Below are positions 28,449 to 38,140 of a stretch of 64,000 nucleotides of DNA, piece after piece (within the stretch, counting starts at the first letter, position 1; each line of letters opens with the position of its first letter). The notes below the pieces were generated by a model that did no database searches, was not told where the DNA came from, and saw only the letters and a list, made by a program, of their open reading frames with translations. The stretch lies in assembly GCA_963813635.1 (NCBI GenBank), contig CAWEZO010000011.1, positions 682,001 through 746,000 on the forward strand, in the 5' to 3' direction. Origin of the DNA: JBBRZM01 sp963813635 (GTDB lineage: Bacteria; Actinomycetota; Acidimicrobiia; IMCC26256; JBBRZM01). The position numbers and the translations under genes were made by a program.

Positions 28449-29245
28449 TCGGCTCGGCGGCGTTCCAGCTCTCCCGACGCAGCCTGCGCCTCGCGATACT
28501 CCTCGATGGTCTGCCAGATCTCGTTGATGCCGCGGCGTTCGAGCGCGGAAGCCTGCAAGACGCGGGCCGTCCAGCTCGACGACTTCGGACGCACGAGGTG
28601 CAGCGCGCTCGCGTAATGTGCCGCGGTCGCGCCGGCCGGCGTCGCCAGCTCGCCGTCGGCCTTGTTGACCACGACGAGATCGGCAAGCTCCATGATCCCG
28701 CGCTTGATGCCTTGCAGCTCGTCGCCGGCGCCCGGCGCGAGCAGCAGCAGGAAGAGGTCGACCATCGCGTCGACGGCCACCTCGGATTGCCCCACGCCCA
28801 CAGTCTCCACGAGCACGACGTCGAAGCCCGCGGCCTCACAGAGGAGCATCGCCTCGCGCGTGCGACGCGCGACTCCACCGAGGGTGCCGCTCGTCGGTGA
28901 GGGGCGCACGAACGCGTTGGGCGCGTTGGTGAGCTCGACCATGCGCGTCTTGTCGCCGAGAATCGATCCGCCGCCGCGCTTGCTCGACGGGTCGATCGCG
29001 AGCACGGCGACCCGGTGGCCCTGCTCGATCAGATGCAGGCCGAGTGCCTCGATGAACGTCGACTTGCCCGCGCCCGGTGAGCCCGAGATCCCGATACGAA
29101 TCGCGCGTCCCGTCTCCGGAAGGAGCGCGGTGAGCAGCGCCGTGCCTTCGGCGCGGTGGTCGGCGCGCGTCGACTCGACGAGTGTGATCGCCTGCGCCAG
29201 CGCGCGCCGGTCACCGCTGCGCAGTGCCGTCGCGAGCTCGCTCAG
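28274..29245 (-). CDS. meaB: MeaB/ArgK GTPase, methylmalonyl-CoA mutase chaperone
   Basis: The G-protein protects and reloads the B12-dependent mutase encoded directly upstream. Motifs: P-loop GSPGAGKST, LAIDPSSKRGGGSILGDKTRM, VETVGVGQSEVAVD and NKAD. The frame has no ATG, GTG or TTG near the expected N-terminus. A CTG at 29245 overlapping the mutase stop would give 323 residues, the normal size. The alternative is an in-frame ATG at 29380 deep inside the mutase gene. A rare CTG start or a base error are both possible. Confidence 0.88.
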   Translation of the reverse strand: MSELATALRSGDRRALAQAITLVESTRADHRAEGTALLTALLPETGRAIRIGISGSPGAGKSTFIEALGLHLIEQGHRVAVLAIDPSSKRGGGSILGDKTRMVELTNAPNAFVRPSPTSGTLGGVARRTREAMLLCEAAGFDVVLVETVGVGQSEVAVDAMVDLFLLLLAPGAGDELQGIKRGIMELADLVVVNKADGELATPAGATAAHYASALHLVRPKSSSWTARVLQASALERRGINEIWQTIEEYREAQAASGELERRRADQARQWMWSEVSETLVESLRGDADVAALVPGLEARVAAGEVTPAAAAQQVLDAFRPDD

Positions 29246-31383
29246 TGCTTCCCCCGGGCACGAAGCAGCTCGAGGATCTCCGCCGCCGCCTGCGGGATGT
29301 TGGTGCCGGGCCCGTAGATCGCGCTCACACCCGCGTCGAGGAGGAAGTCGTAGTCCTGCGGCGGGATCACGCCGCCGCACACCACGAGGATGTTGTCGGC
29401 GCCCTGCTTGCGCAGCGCGGCCAGCAACTCCGGCACGAGCACTTTGTGACCGGCCGCCTGGCTCGACACGCCGACGACGTGTACGTCGTTTTCCACGGCG
29501 TCACGCGCGGCTTCGTCCGGCGTCTGGAACAACGGGCCGACATCGACGTCGAAACCGATGTCGGCGAACGCCGTCGCGATCACCTTCGCGCCGCGGTCGT
29601 GTCCGTCCTGGCCCATCTTCACCACGAGCATGCGGGGGCGGCGCCCCTCGGACTTCGCGAACGCGTCGACGTCGGCGTGGATCTTTGCAAAACCCTCGTC
29701 GCCTTCGTAAGCGGATCCGTACACGCCGGAGATGCTACGGATCGTGGCCCGGTGGCGTGAGAACACCCTCTCCATCGCATCCGAGATCTCGCCGACCGTC
29801 GCTCGTGCCCGTGCGGCGTCGACACAGAGCTCGAGGAGGTTGGCATCGCCGGCGGCGCCCTCGGTGAGCCGGGTCAGCGCAGCTTGACAGCGCTCGTTGT
29901 CGCGCGTGGCCCGTACCTGCCGGAGGCGCTCGATTTGTTGCTCTCGCACTGCGGGGTTGTCGACCTCGCGGAACTCGAGCACCGACTCTTCGTCGAGGCG
30001 GTACTTGTTGACCCCGACGATCGCCTCGTCGCCGCGATCGACGCGGGCCTGGCGTCGCGCCGCGCTCTCCTCGATCCGCAGCTTCGGCATGCCCGACTCC
30101 ACCGCCTTGGTCATGCCGCCGAGGTCTTCGACCTCCTCGATCAGCTTCCACGCTTCGTTGGCCAGGCTCGCGGTGAGCGCTTCGATGTAATAGCTGCCGC
30201 CGAGTGGGTCGACCACGTGGGGGATGCCGGTCTCCTCGGCGAGGATGAGCTGGGTGTTGCGCGCGATCCGGGCCGAGAACTCGGTGGGGAGCGCGATCGC
30301 CTCGTCGAACGAGTTGGTGTGCAGGCTCTGCGTGCCGCCGAGCACCGCCGCCATGGCCTCGAAGGCCGTGCGCACGATGTTGTTGTACGGGTCTTGCTCG
30401 GTGAGTGAGACGCCCGACGTCTGGCAGTGCGTCCGCAGCATCGACGAGCCCGGCTTCTTCGGCTCGAACGGAGCGATCACCCGCGACCACAGCAGGCGGG
30501 CCGCGCGCAGCTTCGCGATCTCCATGAAGAAATTCATCCCGATGCCGAAAAAGAAAGTCACACGACCGGCGAACGCGTCGATGTCGAGCCCCCGATCGGT
30601 GACGGCGCGCACGTACTCGAGCCCGTCGGCGATCGTGAACGCGAGCTCTTGCACGGCCGTCGCGCCGGCCTCCTGCATGTGGTAGCCGGAGACCGAGATC
30701 GAGTTGAACTTCGGCATGTGCTGCGTCGTGTACTCGATGATGTCGGCGACGATCCGCATGCTCGGCGCGGGCGGATAGATGTAAGTGTTGCGGACCATGA
30801 ACTCCTTGAGGACGTCGTTCTGGATCGTGCCCGCCATCTGATCCTGCGCGACACCTTGCTCCTCGGCGGCGACGATGTAGCCGGCCAGCACGGGCAGCAC
30901 GGCACCGTTCATCGTCATGGAGACGGTCATCTTGTCGAGCGGGATGCCGTCGAACAGCAGCTTCATGTCCTCGACGGAATCGATCGCGACGCCGGCCTTG
31001 CCGACATCGCCCACCACCCGGGGGTGGTCGCTGTCGTAGCCGCGGTGGGTTGCGAGGTCGAACGCGACCGACAGGCCCATCTGACCGGCGGCCAGGTTCT
31101 TGCGGTAGAACGCGTTGGACTCCTCGGCCGTGGAGAAGCCGGCGTACTGGCGGATCGTCCACGGGCGGTTCGCGTACATGGTCGCCCGCACGCCACGGAG
31201 AAAGGGGTCGAAGCCGGGGAGCGTGCCGGCGGCCTCGATGCCCTCGAGGTCGGCGGCGGTGTAGAGCGCCTTGACGACGATGCCTTCCGGCGCCACCCAG
31301 TCGAGCGTGTCGGGGTCGCCCTTCAGCTCGCGCTCGGCGAGGGCGCGCCATTCATCGACGCTGTGATGCTCGAATTCGCCCAT
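29242..31383 (-). CDS. mutB: Methylmalonyl-CoA mutase, single-chain large subunit
   Basis: The 713-residue enzyme interconverts (R)-methylmalonyl-CoA and succinyl-CoA using adenosylcobalamin, linking propionate and odd-chain or branched catabolism to the TCA cycle. The N-terminal barrel has TMYANRPWTIRQYAG, SVAFDLATHRGYDSDH, RNTYIYPPAPSMR and AHCQTSG-type motif RTHCQTSG. The C-terminal B12 domain has KMGQDGHDRGAKV (lower-ligand His) and VCGGVIPPQDY. No separate small subunit lies beside it, so a homodimeric enzyme is likely. meaB follows with overlap. Confidence 0.95.
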   Translation of the reverse strand: MGEFEHHSVDEWRALAERELKGDPDTLDWVAPEGIVVKALYTAADLEGIEAAGTLPGFDPFLRGVRATMYANRPWTIRQYAGFSTAEESNAFYRKNLAAGQMGLSVAFDLATHRGYDSDHPRVVGDVGKAGVAIDSVEDMKLLFDGIPLDKMTVSMTMNGAVLPVLAGYIVAAEEQGVAQDQMAGTIQNDVLKEFMVRNTYIYPPAPSMRIVADIIEYTTQHMPKFNSISVSGYHMQEAGATAVQELAFTIADGLEYVRAVTDRGLDIDAFAGRVTFFFGIGMNFFMEIAKLRAARLLWSRVIAPFEPKKPGSSMLRTHCQTSGVSLTEQDPYNNIVRTAFEAMAAVLGGTQSLHTNSFDEAIALPTEFSARIARNTQLILAEETGIPHVVDPLGGSYYIEALTASLANEAWKLIEEVEDLGGMTKAVESGMPKLRIEESAARRQARVDRGDEAIVGVNKYRLDEESVLEFREVDNPAVREQQIERLRQVRATRDNERCQAALTRLTEGAAGDANLLELCVDAARARATVGEISDAMERVFSRHRATIRSISGVYGSAYEGDEGFAKIHADVDAFAKSEGRRPRMLVVKMGQDGHDRGAKVIATAFADIGFDVDVGPLFQTPDEAARDAVENDVHVVGVSSQAAGHKVLVPELLAALRKQGADNILVVCGGVIPPQDYDFLLDAGVSAIYGPGTNIPQAAAEILELLRARGKH

Positions 31384-31392
31384 GCGCCGTCA

Positions 31393-31398
31393 AGCGTA
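31393..31398 (-). promoter_or_regulatory. Leaderless -10 box for methylmalonyl-CoA mutase
   Basis: TACGCT on the minus strand ends 9 bases before the ATG at 31383. No Shine-Dalgarno is seen before this start. Confidence 0.5.
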
Positions 31399-31435
31399 CG
31401 ACGACGTGCCCAGGGGCCAGGAATGCGGTCGCCGG

Positions 31436-31531
31436 TCAAGCACTCTCAGCCGGGCCCGAGTGATCTCCGGTGATCCAGGCGAGCAGAGCCCACACGAGCG
31501 CGAGCACCATGCAGACACTTCCGAACGTCAT
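31436..31531 (-). CDS. Candidate 31-residue membrane peptide
   Basis: ATG 31531 follows AGGACAGG at normal ribosome-site spacing. The product MTFGSVCMVLALVWALLAW plus a polar tail is a single hydrophobic helix. It lies between a small basic protein gene and the mutase on the same strand. Frames this short are often spurious in GC-rich DNA; the ribosome site and the clear helix are the only support. Confidence 0.3.
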   Translation of the reverse strand: MTFGSVCMVLALVWALLAWITGDHSGPAESA

Positions 31532-31557
31532 CCTGTCCTGTCTTCTCTCTCAGTGAC

Positions 31558-31761
31558 TCAGCCGGCCTCGGACAGCGGACGATCGGAGGTGCCGCGGGCC
31601 CGCTCCAGTGCGATGCGGGCCGCGGCGACGCCTTCGAGGCCGACCTGCCGCGTGCCGGCGTCGAGCTTCCACGCCGGGCGACGGCGCGCCGGCCCGCGAC
31701 TGACCCTGCCGCTGCCGCTCTTCCTCCGGGGTACGTCGACCAGTCGCAGTTGTGTGCTCAC
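31558..31761 (-). CDS. Small basic protein, unknown
   Basis: The 67-residue product starts at GTG 31761 (MSTQLRLVDVPRRK). It has a basic N-terminal half and the block WKLDAGTRQVGLEGVAAARIAL, which looks like a genuine amphipathic helix in the style of small conserved actinobacterial proteins. It is divergent from the cysteine desulfurase gene 95 bases away. No function can be given. Confidence 0.45.
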   Translation of the reverse strand: MSTQLRLVDVPRRKSGSGRVSRGPARRRPAWKLDAGTRQVGLEGVAAARIALERARGTSDRPLSEAG

Positions 31762-31844
31762 GTCCCCAGTATCGGTTGGGGGTGTGACAGTTATCCCGCC
31801 GAAGTGCCGAGGAGTGGCGGGAGTGCTGACTCGGGGTGCTTGCG

Positions 31845-31850
31845 TACACT
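31845..31850 (+). promoter_or_regulatory. Leaderless -10 box for cysteine desulfurase
   Basis: TACACT is followed by six bases and then GTG at 31857. This spacing supports that GTG over an in-frame GTG at 31836. Confidence 0.5.
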
Positions 31851-31856
31851 CGCTCG

Positions 31857-33035
31857 GTGACCTCCGACGCCCGTATTGCCTATCTCGACTACGCCGCGAC
31901 CACGCCGATGCGGCCCGAAGCCGTCGCGGCGATGCTGCCCTTCCTCACCGACACGTTCGGCAATCCCTCGGGCGGTCACTCGGCGGCACGGGCGGCGAAG
32001 ACGGCCCTCGAAACGGCTCGCGAGCAGGTCGCCGACGTATTCGGCGCGGCACCGGCCGACATCGTGTTCACGGCCGGCGGCACGGAGGCCGACAACCTCG
32101 CGGTCAAGGGTGCTGCGCACTCGGCGCGCAGTGCCGGCGCCGGCGATGGCGTCGTGACCACCAGGATCGAGCACAAGGGCGTGCTCGCATCGGTCGATCG
32201 GCTCGAACGGGAGGGTTTCCGCGTCACCCGCGCCGCCGTCGACAGTGGCGGCATCGTCGACCTCGACGCGCTCGCGACCGCGCTCGACGAGCGCACCGTC
32301 GTCGTCTCGGTGATGCTCGTCAACAACGAGGTCGGCACGATCCAGCCGCTGGCCGACGTCGTCCGGCTCGTTCGCGAGCGCGCGCCGCACGCGGTGGTGC
32401 ACACCGACGCCGTGCAGGCGGTTCCCTGGCTCGACCTCGCCGCAGCGCGCGACGCCGACCTGGTCGCGATCTCGGCGCACAAGTTCGGTGGCCCGAAGGG
32501 CGTGGGCGCGCTCGTCGTGCGACCCGGCGTGTCGGTGACGCCGCTGGTCGAAGGCGGTGGTCAAGAGCGCGAGCTGCGTTCCGGTACCAGCAATGTCGCG
32601 GGCGTGGTCGCGATGGCCGCGGCACTCCAGGCAACCGTCGCGCAACGCGATGCACAGGTCGAGCGGATCCGGGTCTTGCGCGACCGGCTCGCGAGCGGGC
32701 TCGCGGAGCGCGTCCCCGGCGCGTTCTTCAACGGTGATCCGGCGCGCAAGGTGGCGGGCAACGGTCACGTCGGGTTTCCCGGTGTCGAAGCCGAGGCGCT
32801 GCTGCTCATGCTCGACACTGCCGGCGTGTGCGCGGCCGCGGGCTCGTCGTGCTCGTCGGGCGCGACAGACCCGTCGCACGTGCTCGCGGCGATGGGAATC
32901 GAGCGCGCCGATGCGCTCGCGTCGATCCGGCTGAGTCTCGGTGTCGCGTCGACCGATGCCGACATCGACCTCGCCCTCGACGTGATCCCTAAGTGTGTCG
33001 AGAAGCTCCGCGCCGCCGGAACGGTGCCGTCATGA
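31857..33035 (+). CDS. iscS: Cysteine desulfurase (IscS/NifS family)
   Basis: The 392-residue PLP enzyme takes sulfur from cysteine. Features: YLDYAATTPMR at the N-terminus, the PLP Lys in SAHKFGGPKG, HTDAVQ, and the persulfide Cys loop AAGSSCSSGATDPSHVL. The short active-site loop fits group II/IscS-like use. Start GTG 31857 is chosen from the -10 spacing. The stop overlaps the mnmA ATG (ATGA), so it most likely supplies sulfur for tRNA thiolation, and perhaps FeS clusters too. Confidence 0.93.
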   Translation: MTSDARIAYLDYAATTPMRPEAVAAMLPFLTDTFGNPSGGHSAARAAKTALETAREQVADVFGAAPADIVFTAGGTEADNLAVKGAAHSARSAGAGDGVVTTRIEHKGVLASVDRLEREGFRVTRAAVDSGGIVDLDALATALDERTVVVSVMLVNNEVGTIQPLADVVRLVRERAPHAVVHTDAVQAVPWLDLAAARDADLVAISAHKFGGPKGVGALVVRPGVSVTPLVEGGGQERELRSGTSNVAGVVAMAAALQATVAQRDAQVERIRVLRDRLASGLAERVPGAFFNGDPARKVAGNGHVGFPGVEAEALLLMLDTAGVCAAAGSSCSSGATDPSHVLAAMGIERADALASIRLSLGVASTDADIDLALDVIPKCVEKLRAAGTVPS

Positions 33036-34054
33036 AGGTGCTCGTCGCGATGAGCGGGGGCGTCGACTCGTCGGTCGCCGCCGCGCTGCTCGTCGACGCC
33101 GGTCACGATGTCACCGGGGTGACGCTCAAGCTGTGGGGCGGCGAGTCCGACTCCGGCTGTTGCAGCGTCGCCGATGTCGAGGACGCCCGGCGCGTCGCGG
33201 CCCAGCTCGGGATCCCGCACTACGTGTTCAACTTCTCTGACGACTTCGACGCCCAGGTCGTCGAGCCGTACGTCGCTTCGTACGCTGCCGGGCGCACGCC
33301 CAACCCCTGCGTCGAATGCAATCGCACGATGAAGTTCGGACGGCTGCTCGAACGGGCCACGGCGATGGGCTTCGACACCATCGCCACCGGTCACCACGCA
33401 CGCGTCGTGGAGCACGACGGCAGCTTCCAGCTTCGGCGGGGTACGGACCGAGCGAAGGACCAGTCGTACGTGCTCTACATGCTCGATCAGCGCGCGCTTG
33501 CCCGCACGATCCTTCCCGTCGGCGAGATGACGAAAGCCGGCGTGCGCGCACACGCCACGCGGCTCGGCCTGCGGACGGCGGCGAAGGCAGAGAGCATGGA
33601 CGTGTGCTTCATCACCCGCGGCGGCCGTGAAGCGTTCTTCGCAGCGCGCACGGAGCCTGCGCCCGGGGTGCTCGTCGACACGGCCGGCACACCCGTCGGC
33701 GCCCATGACGGCGTCGCGCGTTTCACCGTCGGTCAGCGGCGCGGACTCGGCGTCGCGCAAGGCGAGCGGCGCTACGTCGTCGACGTCGACGCGCCGAGCG
33801 CCACGGTGACCATCGGCGGTCACGACGAGCTGCTACGCGGCGAGCTGACGTTCGACGCGCCGTCGTTCGTCGGGCGCCGACCCGATCCGACCGAACGACT
33901 GCGGGTGCAGGTGCGCGCGCACGGCGCGCCGTTCGACGGTTGGTTCCGTGGCGACCGCGTCGTGTTCGAGTCCGCCCAACCGCGGGTCGCGCCCGGACAA
34001 GTCGTCGCGCTCTACGACGGCGACACGCTGCTCGGAGGCGGCATCGCCGCGTAG
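33032..34054 (+). CDS. mnmA: tRNA-specific 2-thiouridylase
   Basis: The 340-residue enzyme adenylates and thiolates U34 of Lys, Glu and Gln tRNAs. The PP-loop MSGGVDSS, first catalytic Cys in NPCVECNRTMKF, second in ESMDVCFI and the C-terminal barrel (TVGQRRGLGV) are all present. The ATG at 33032 overlaps the cysteine desulfurase stop, so the sulfur donor and acceptor genes are translationally coupled. Confidence 0.95.
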   Translation: MKVLVAMSGGVDSSVAAALLVDAGHDVTGVTLKLWGGESDSGCCSVADVEDARRVAAQLGIPHYVFNFSDDFDAQVVEPYVASYAAGRTPNPCVECNRTMKFGRLLERATAMGFDTIATGHHARVVEHDGSFQLRRGTDRAKDQSYVLYMLDQRALARTILPVGEMTKAGVRAHATRLGLRTAAKAESMDVCFITRGGREAFFAARTEPAPGVLVDTAGTPVGAHDGVARFTVGQRRGLGVAQGERRYVVDVDAPSATVTIGGHDELLRGELTFDAPSFVGRRPDPTERLRVQVRAHGAPFDGWFRGDRVVFESAQPRVAPGQVVALYDGDTLLGGGIAA

Positions 34055-34069
34055 GCGACAAACGTGTGC

Positions 34070-35009
34070 TCAGCGCACGCGGATGCGGCGTTCCCCCGCG
34101 GTCGCGAGCAGCTCGCGCCGTCGTTGCACCGCGAAGACGATGTCGCTCGCTCGCAACAGCTCGCTGGCCCGGCGCGACCGCCGCCGCATGATGTCGCCCT
34201 CGCGGTCGAGCGAGAGCGCGACCGATCCGAACGTCGCTCCGAGCCGCAGATCGAGCCCGGCCGCGTCGACCTGAGGCGGGAGGGCGGCCGGGCTCAGCGC
34301 TCGGACGCGTTCGCGTGTCAACAGGACGGGATCGGCCAGCGTCATCGGATCGACGATCACGAGTCCGGCCGGCACGAGCACGATCAAGCGTTGCGACAAT
34401 GTGTGCAGCGCGCGCGACAGCGTGGCCGCGATCGGCAGGCCGACCACGAGCGCAGCGATGCCGAGGCCGATCCGCCCGTCGGCAAGGAGCAGGGGACCGG
34501 CCGCGATGCCTGCTGCCACGGCCACGCGGGCAAGCGGCACCGGGCCGAGGTACAGCCCCGGCGGATTCGTGAGCGGAAAGCGCCGCTCATCGCCGTACGC
34601 GAGGCCGTTGACCGCCCATAGAGCGACCTGGGTGCTCTCGACGAGCGCGGAACGCGACGACGACGCCGGCGACGGCGGCTCCGGTCGCGCTCGACGACGC
34701 GGTGGACCGAACCGCCAGGATCACCCCAAGTGCGACGAACGTCGGCGAGATGACACGCAGCGCGGTGAGCCCGATGGGGCGCGGTGCGGCCGTCGCAACG
34801 AGCGCAACACCCCACGCGAGCCACAACAACGTGGCCGCAACGCGCTGCGGCGCGGTTGACCAGTGCTGCAGAGCGTCGCCTGCTGCGGGCCCCGCGACGA
34901 AGGGCAGCGACGCCCAAACAACTCGCAGCACCCACACTTTCACGGTCACACGCGCGCGCTGCTCCGGATCGAGGACTTCGAGGGCGCGTCCGTATACTAC
35001 GGCTCTCAT
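34070..35009 (-). CDS. Integral membrane protein, unknown (frameshifted)
   Basis: The N-terminal frame from ATG 35009 has two to three hydrophobic helices (VAATLLWLAWGVALVATAA). The C-terminal frame ending at 34070 carries two more and a cytoplasmic tail (RRRSRRASELLRASDIVF). The break is at about 34641-34655. The family is not recognised, but a membrane protein at this place beside the metE-like gene is plausible in actinobacteria. ATG 35009 would share bases with the opposite gene's ATG; a GTG at 34949 with GGAG upstream is an alternative start that leaves room for a promoter. Confidence 0.5.
34993..34998 (+). promoter_or_regulatory. -10 box for metE-like gene, with an opposite-strand partner
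   Basis: TATACT ends 9 bases before ATG 35008. The overlapping minus-strand hexamer TAGTAT (34999-34994) gives a symmetric site that could also initiate toward the membrane protein gene. Confidence 0.5.
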
Positions 35010-36020
35010 GTCGCAGACTCTCGCCGCGCCGGCACTCGTTCCCGCGCTGGCGACCGGCATCGGAAGTCTGCCGCACACCGACGCTCGGGCCGCGGCCGAC
35101 GTCGTGCTCCGCGTGCACCGGCGCCTTCCGGCAGTGCCGCAGCTGCCGGTGCGATCACCGTTCGAAGGAGTCGTCGCGCAATGGGCACGCGCCTTGCCCG
35201 AGGTCGTGATTGCCGCCGACGGCTCGCTCCGAGTCGGCGCGCTCTGCACGCGAGGCGCCCGACACGCGCTTCGATCCGATCGCGCACGGCGGTCTCCTCG
35301 CGTTCCTCGACGTCGCGAGCGCGCTCGAGGTACCGCCGCCAGCGCGTCAAGGTGCAGATCCTCGGGCCGCTCTCGCTCGGCCTCGCGCTGGTCGACGCCG
35401 GCCTGCCTGCCGGTTACGCGTTCCGGCGCGCGGCCGAAGCCGCGCGCGCCTGGGCGGTCGCGATCGAAGAGCTCGTGGCCGACCGCCTGCCCGACTCGCA
35501 ACTCGTGTTGTTCTTCGACGAGCCCGGGCTGGTGGCCTGGCGCCGGGGCGACGCCCCCATAGAGCGCGAGGCGGCGATCGACGTGTTGTCCGGTGCGCTC
35601 GCGGCGCCGAGCTGCCTCACGGGCGTCCACATCTGCGGCGCAGGCGACCGGCGGCTTGCGCTCGAGGCCGGCCCCACGATCCTCGGCGTCGAGCTCGGGC
35701 GCGACCTGATCGACGACGGTGACGCCATCGCCCGCCACCTCGATGCCGACGGCTGGGTCGCGTGGGGAGCGGTCCCCACCGACCGTCCGCTCGGCCAATC
35801 GATCGAGCCCCTCTGGCGGTCGCTTGTCGAGGTGTGGTGCGATCTGACGCGGCGCGGGTGCGACCCCATCCAGCTCCGCACGCAGGGGCTGCTCACACCG
35901 GCGTGCGGCCTCGCGGGTCACGGCACGAGCCAGGCCGAGCTCGCCATGTGTCTCGCGCGTGCGCTCGCCGACCGGGTGCACGATCAAGCGGTCGCCGCCC
36001 GCCTCACGCTCGGCGCCTGA
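35008..36020 (+). CDS. Cobalamin-independent methionine synthase (MetE C-terminal)-like protein (frameshifted)
   Basis: Three frames together give about 336 residues. The N-terminal frame has ATGIGSLPHTDARAAADVV; a middle frame has FDPIAHGGLLAFLDVASAL; the last has KVQILGPLSL, LFFDEPGLVAW, GVHICGAGDRRL (metal-ligand Cys in HIC) and GLLTPACGLAGHG. Breaks lie near 35250 and 35340 and each is explained by one extra base. The short C-terminal-only form corresponds to the Rv3015c-type protein next to ligA in mycobacteria. Its methyl acceptor there is not established. Confidence 0.75.
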
Positions 36021-36082
36021 GCCATCCCGCACGGCACGCGTCACGCTTCTCGCCTCCACGCATGAGTGACGCACCAGGTCGG

Positions 36083-36088
36083 TAACCT
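36083..36088 (+). promoter_or_regulatory. Leaderless -10 box for ligA
   Basis: TAACCT is followed by seven bases and then ATG 36096. This supports that ATG over the upstream in-frame ATG at 36066. Confidence 0.45.
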
Positions 36089-36095
36089 GCCGACG

Positions 36096-38138
36096 ATGGC
36101 TGGTGCATCCGACGCCGCGGCCCACGTCACCGAGCTGCGGGAGCTGATCGAGTACCACAACGACCGCTATTTCGCGCGCGACGCCCCCGAGATCTCCGAT
36201 GCCGAGTACGACGCGCTCGTGCGCGAGCTCGTCGATTTGGAGACGCAGCATCCTGAGCTCGTCACGCCCGACTCGCCGACGCAGCGTCCCGGAGGTGCAC
36301 CGTCGGCGACGTTCGCGCACGTCGAGCACCTCGTGCCCATGTTCTCGCTCGACAACACGTTCAACCTCGGGGAGCTGCTGGCCTGGGGCAAGCGGATCGA
36401 GCGACTCGTGCCGGGCGTGGTCCGCTTCGTGGCGGAGCCGAAGATGGACGGGCTGGCGATGTCGCTGCTCTACGAGAACGGCCGTCTCACCGCGGTGCGA
36501 CGCGTGGTGACGGCGTGACCGGTGAGGACGTTACGGCCAACGTGGCGACGATCGGATCGGTGCCCAAGCGACTCTCCGGACGGCAACCTCCGGCGGTCCT
36601 CGAGGTTCGCGGCGAGGTGTTCATGCCCCTCGAGAGCTTCGAGGCGCTCAACCGGCGGCAAAGTGAGGCCGACGGCCGGCTCTTTGCGAATCCGCGCAAC
36701 GCCGCGGCCGGGTCGCTGCGCCAGAAGGACCCGGGGATCACGGCGTCGCGTGATCTCGAGATCTTCTGTTACCAGCTCGGCGCAAAGGAGGGCGGTCCGG
36801 TGTTGTTCACGCACGTCGAGACCCTCGACTGGTTGCGCGAGGTCGGCTTCCCCGTCAATCCACTGATCGAGGCGTTCGACTCGCTCGACGCGGTGTATGC
36901 GTTCTGCGAACGCATGCTCGAGCAGCGCCACTCCCTGCCGTACGAGATCGACGGTGTCGTCGTGAAGGTCGACGATCTCGGCCGGCGCGACGAGCTCGGT
37001 TTCACGAGCAAGGCCCCCCGCTGGGCAATCGCGTACAAGTTCCCGCCCGAGGAGAAGAACACGATCCTGCGCAACATCATGGTGAGCATCGGCCGCACCG
37101 GCCGGGCCACACCGTTCGCAGAGCTCGAGCCGGTGTTCGTGGGCGGCTCCACAGTCGGCCTCGCCACGCTGCACAACCAGGACGAGGTGGCACGCAAGGA
37201 CGTGCGCATCGGCGACACAGTGATCGTGCGCAAGGCCGGCGATGTCATCCCCGAGGTCGTCGGCCCGGTCAAGACGGTGCGGAAGCGCAGCGCGCGCAAG
37301 TGGAGATTCCCCACTGAATGCCCCGTCTGTGGCGGCCCGTTGGTACGCCTCGAAGGGGAGGCCGATCACCGGTGCGTCAACTTCGACTGTCCCGCGCAAC
37401 GGGTGCAGCGCATCGTGTTCTTCGCGGGACGCGGCGCGATGGACATCGAGGGCCTCGGCGAGGAGCGCGTCCGGCAGTTCGTCGACGCGAACCTGCTGTC
37501 CGACGCGGGCGACCTCTACGCGCTCACCGTCGAGCAGCTGGTGCCGCTGGAGCGCATCGGCCAAAAGTCGGCCGAGGCGTTCATCGACAACATCGAGGAG
37601 TCGAAGCAGCGTCCGCTCGCGAAGCTCCTCGTCGGGCTCGGCATCCGCCATGTCGGACCGGCAGCTGCGATCGCACTGGCGCGCGAGCTTCGCCATCTCG
37701 ATCGCATCATGTCGGCATCGCTCGAGGAGCTGACCGCGGTCGAAGGCGTCGGCCCGATCATCGCCGAGAGCATCCGGCGGTTCTTCGAGACCGAGCGCAA
37801 CCAACACGTGCTCGCCAAGCTGCGCGCCGCGGGCGTCAACCTCGAAGGTCCGGCTGCCGCGACGCCGGATTCCGGCGGCGTCTCGCTCGCTGGCCTCACG
37901 TTCGTGCTGACGGGCGGTCTCGAGGGCCTGACGCGCGAGGAAGCCGAAGCCGAGATCGAGGCGCGCGGGCGGAAAGATCACCAGCAGCGTCTCGAAGAAG
38001 ACGAGCTACGTGGTGGTCGGCGCGAACCCCGGGTCCAAGCTCGCGAAGGCGGAGCAGCTCCACCGTCCGCAGCTCGACGAAGCCGGGCTCGTCGAGCTGC
38101 TGGAGCACGGGCCGCCGCCTGACGACGAGGACGGGTAG
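36096..38138 (+). CDS. ligA: NAD-dependent DNA ligase (two frameshifts)
   Basis: Essential replication ligase of about 680 residues. Domain Ia/adenylation: YHNDRYF, SLDNTF, and the adenylated Lys in AEPKMDGLAM. The second frame carries the rest of the adenylation domain (YEIDGVVVKVDD), OB fold (IGRTGRATPFAELEPV), Zn finger (CPVCGGPL then CVNFDCPAQ), helix-hairpin-helix repeats and the BRCT domain. Breaks are near 36505 (one base lost; restores TRGDGVTGED) and near 37968 (one G gained; restores GGKITSSVSKKTSY). The true C-terminus ends at 38138. An organism needs this gene, which argues that the breaks are sequence errors. Confidence 0.93.
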
Positions 38139-38140
38139 CA

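Noticed and set aside
34587..36329. Minus-strand frame of 580 codons upstream of 34070-35009
   Set aside because: Only its last ~140 codons (from 35009) look real. The rest is antisense to the metE-like gene and ligA start.
36470..37981. Minus-strand frame of 503 codons across ligA
   Set aside because: Antisense to conserved ligA domains.
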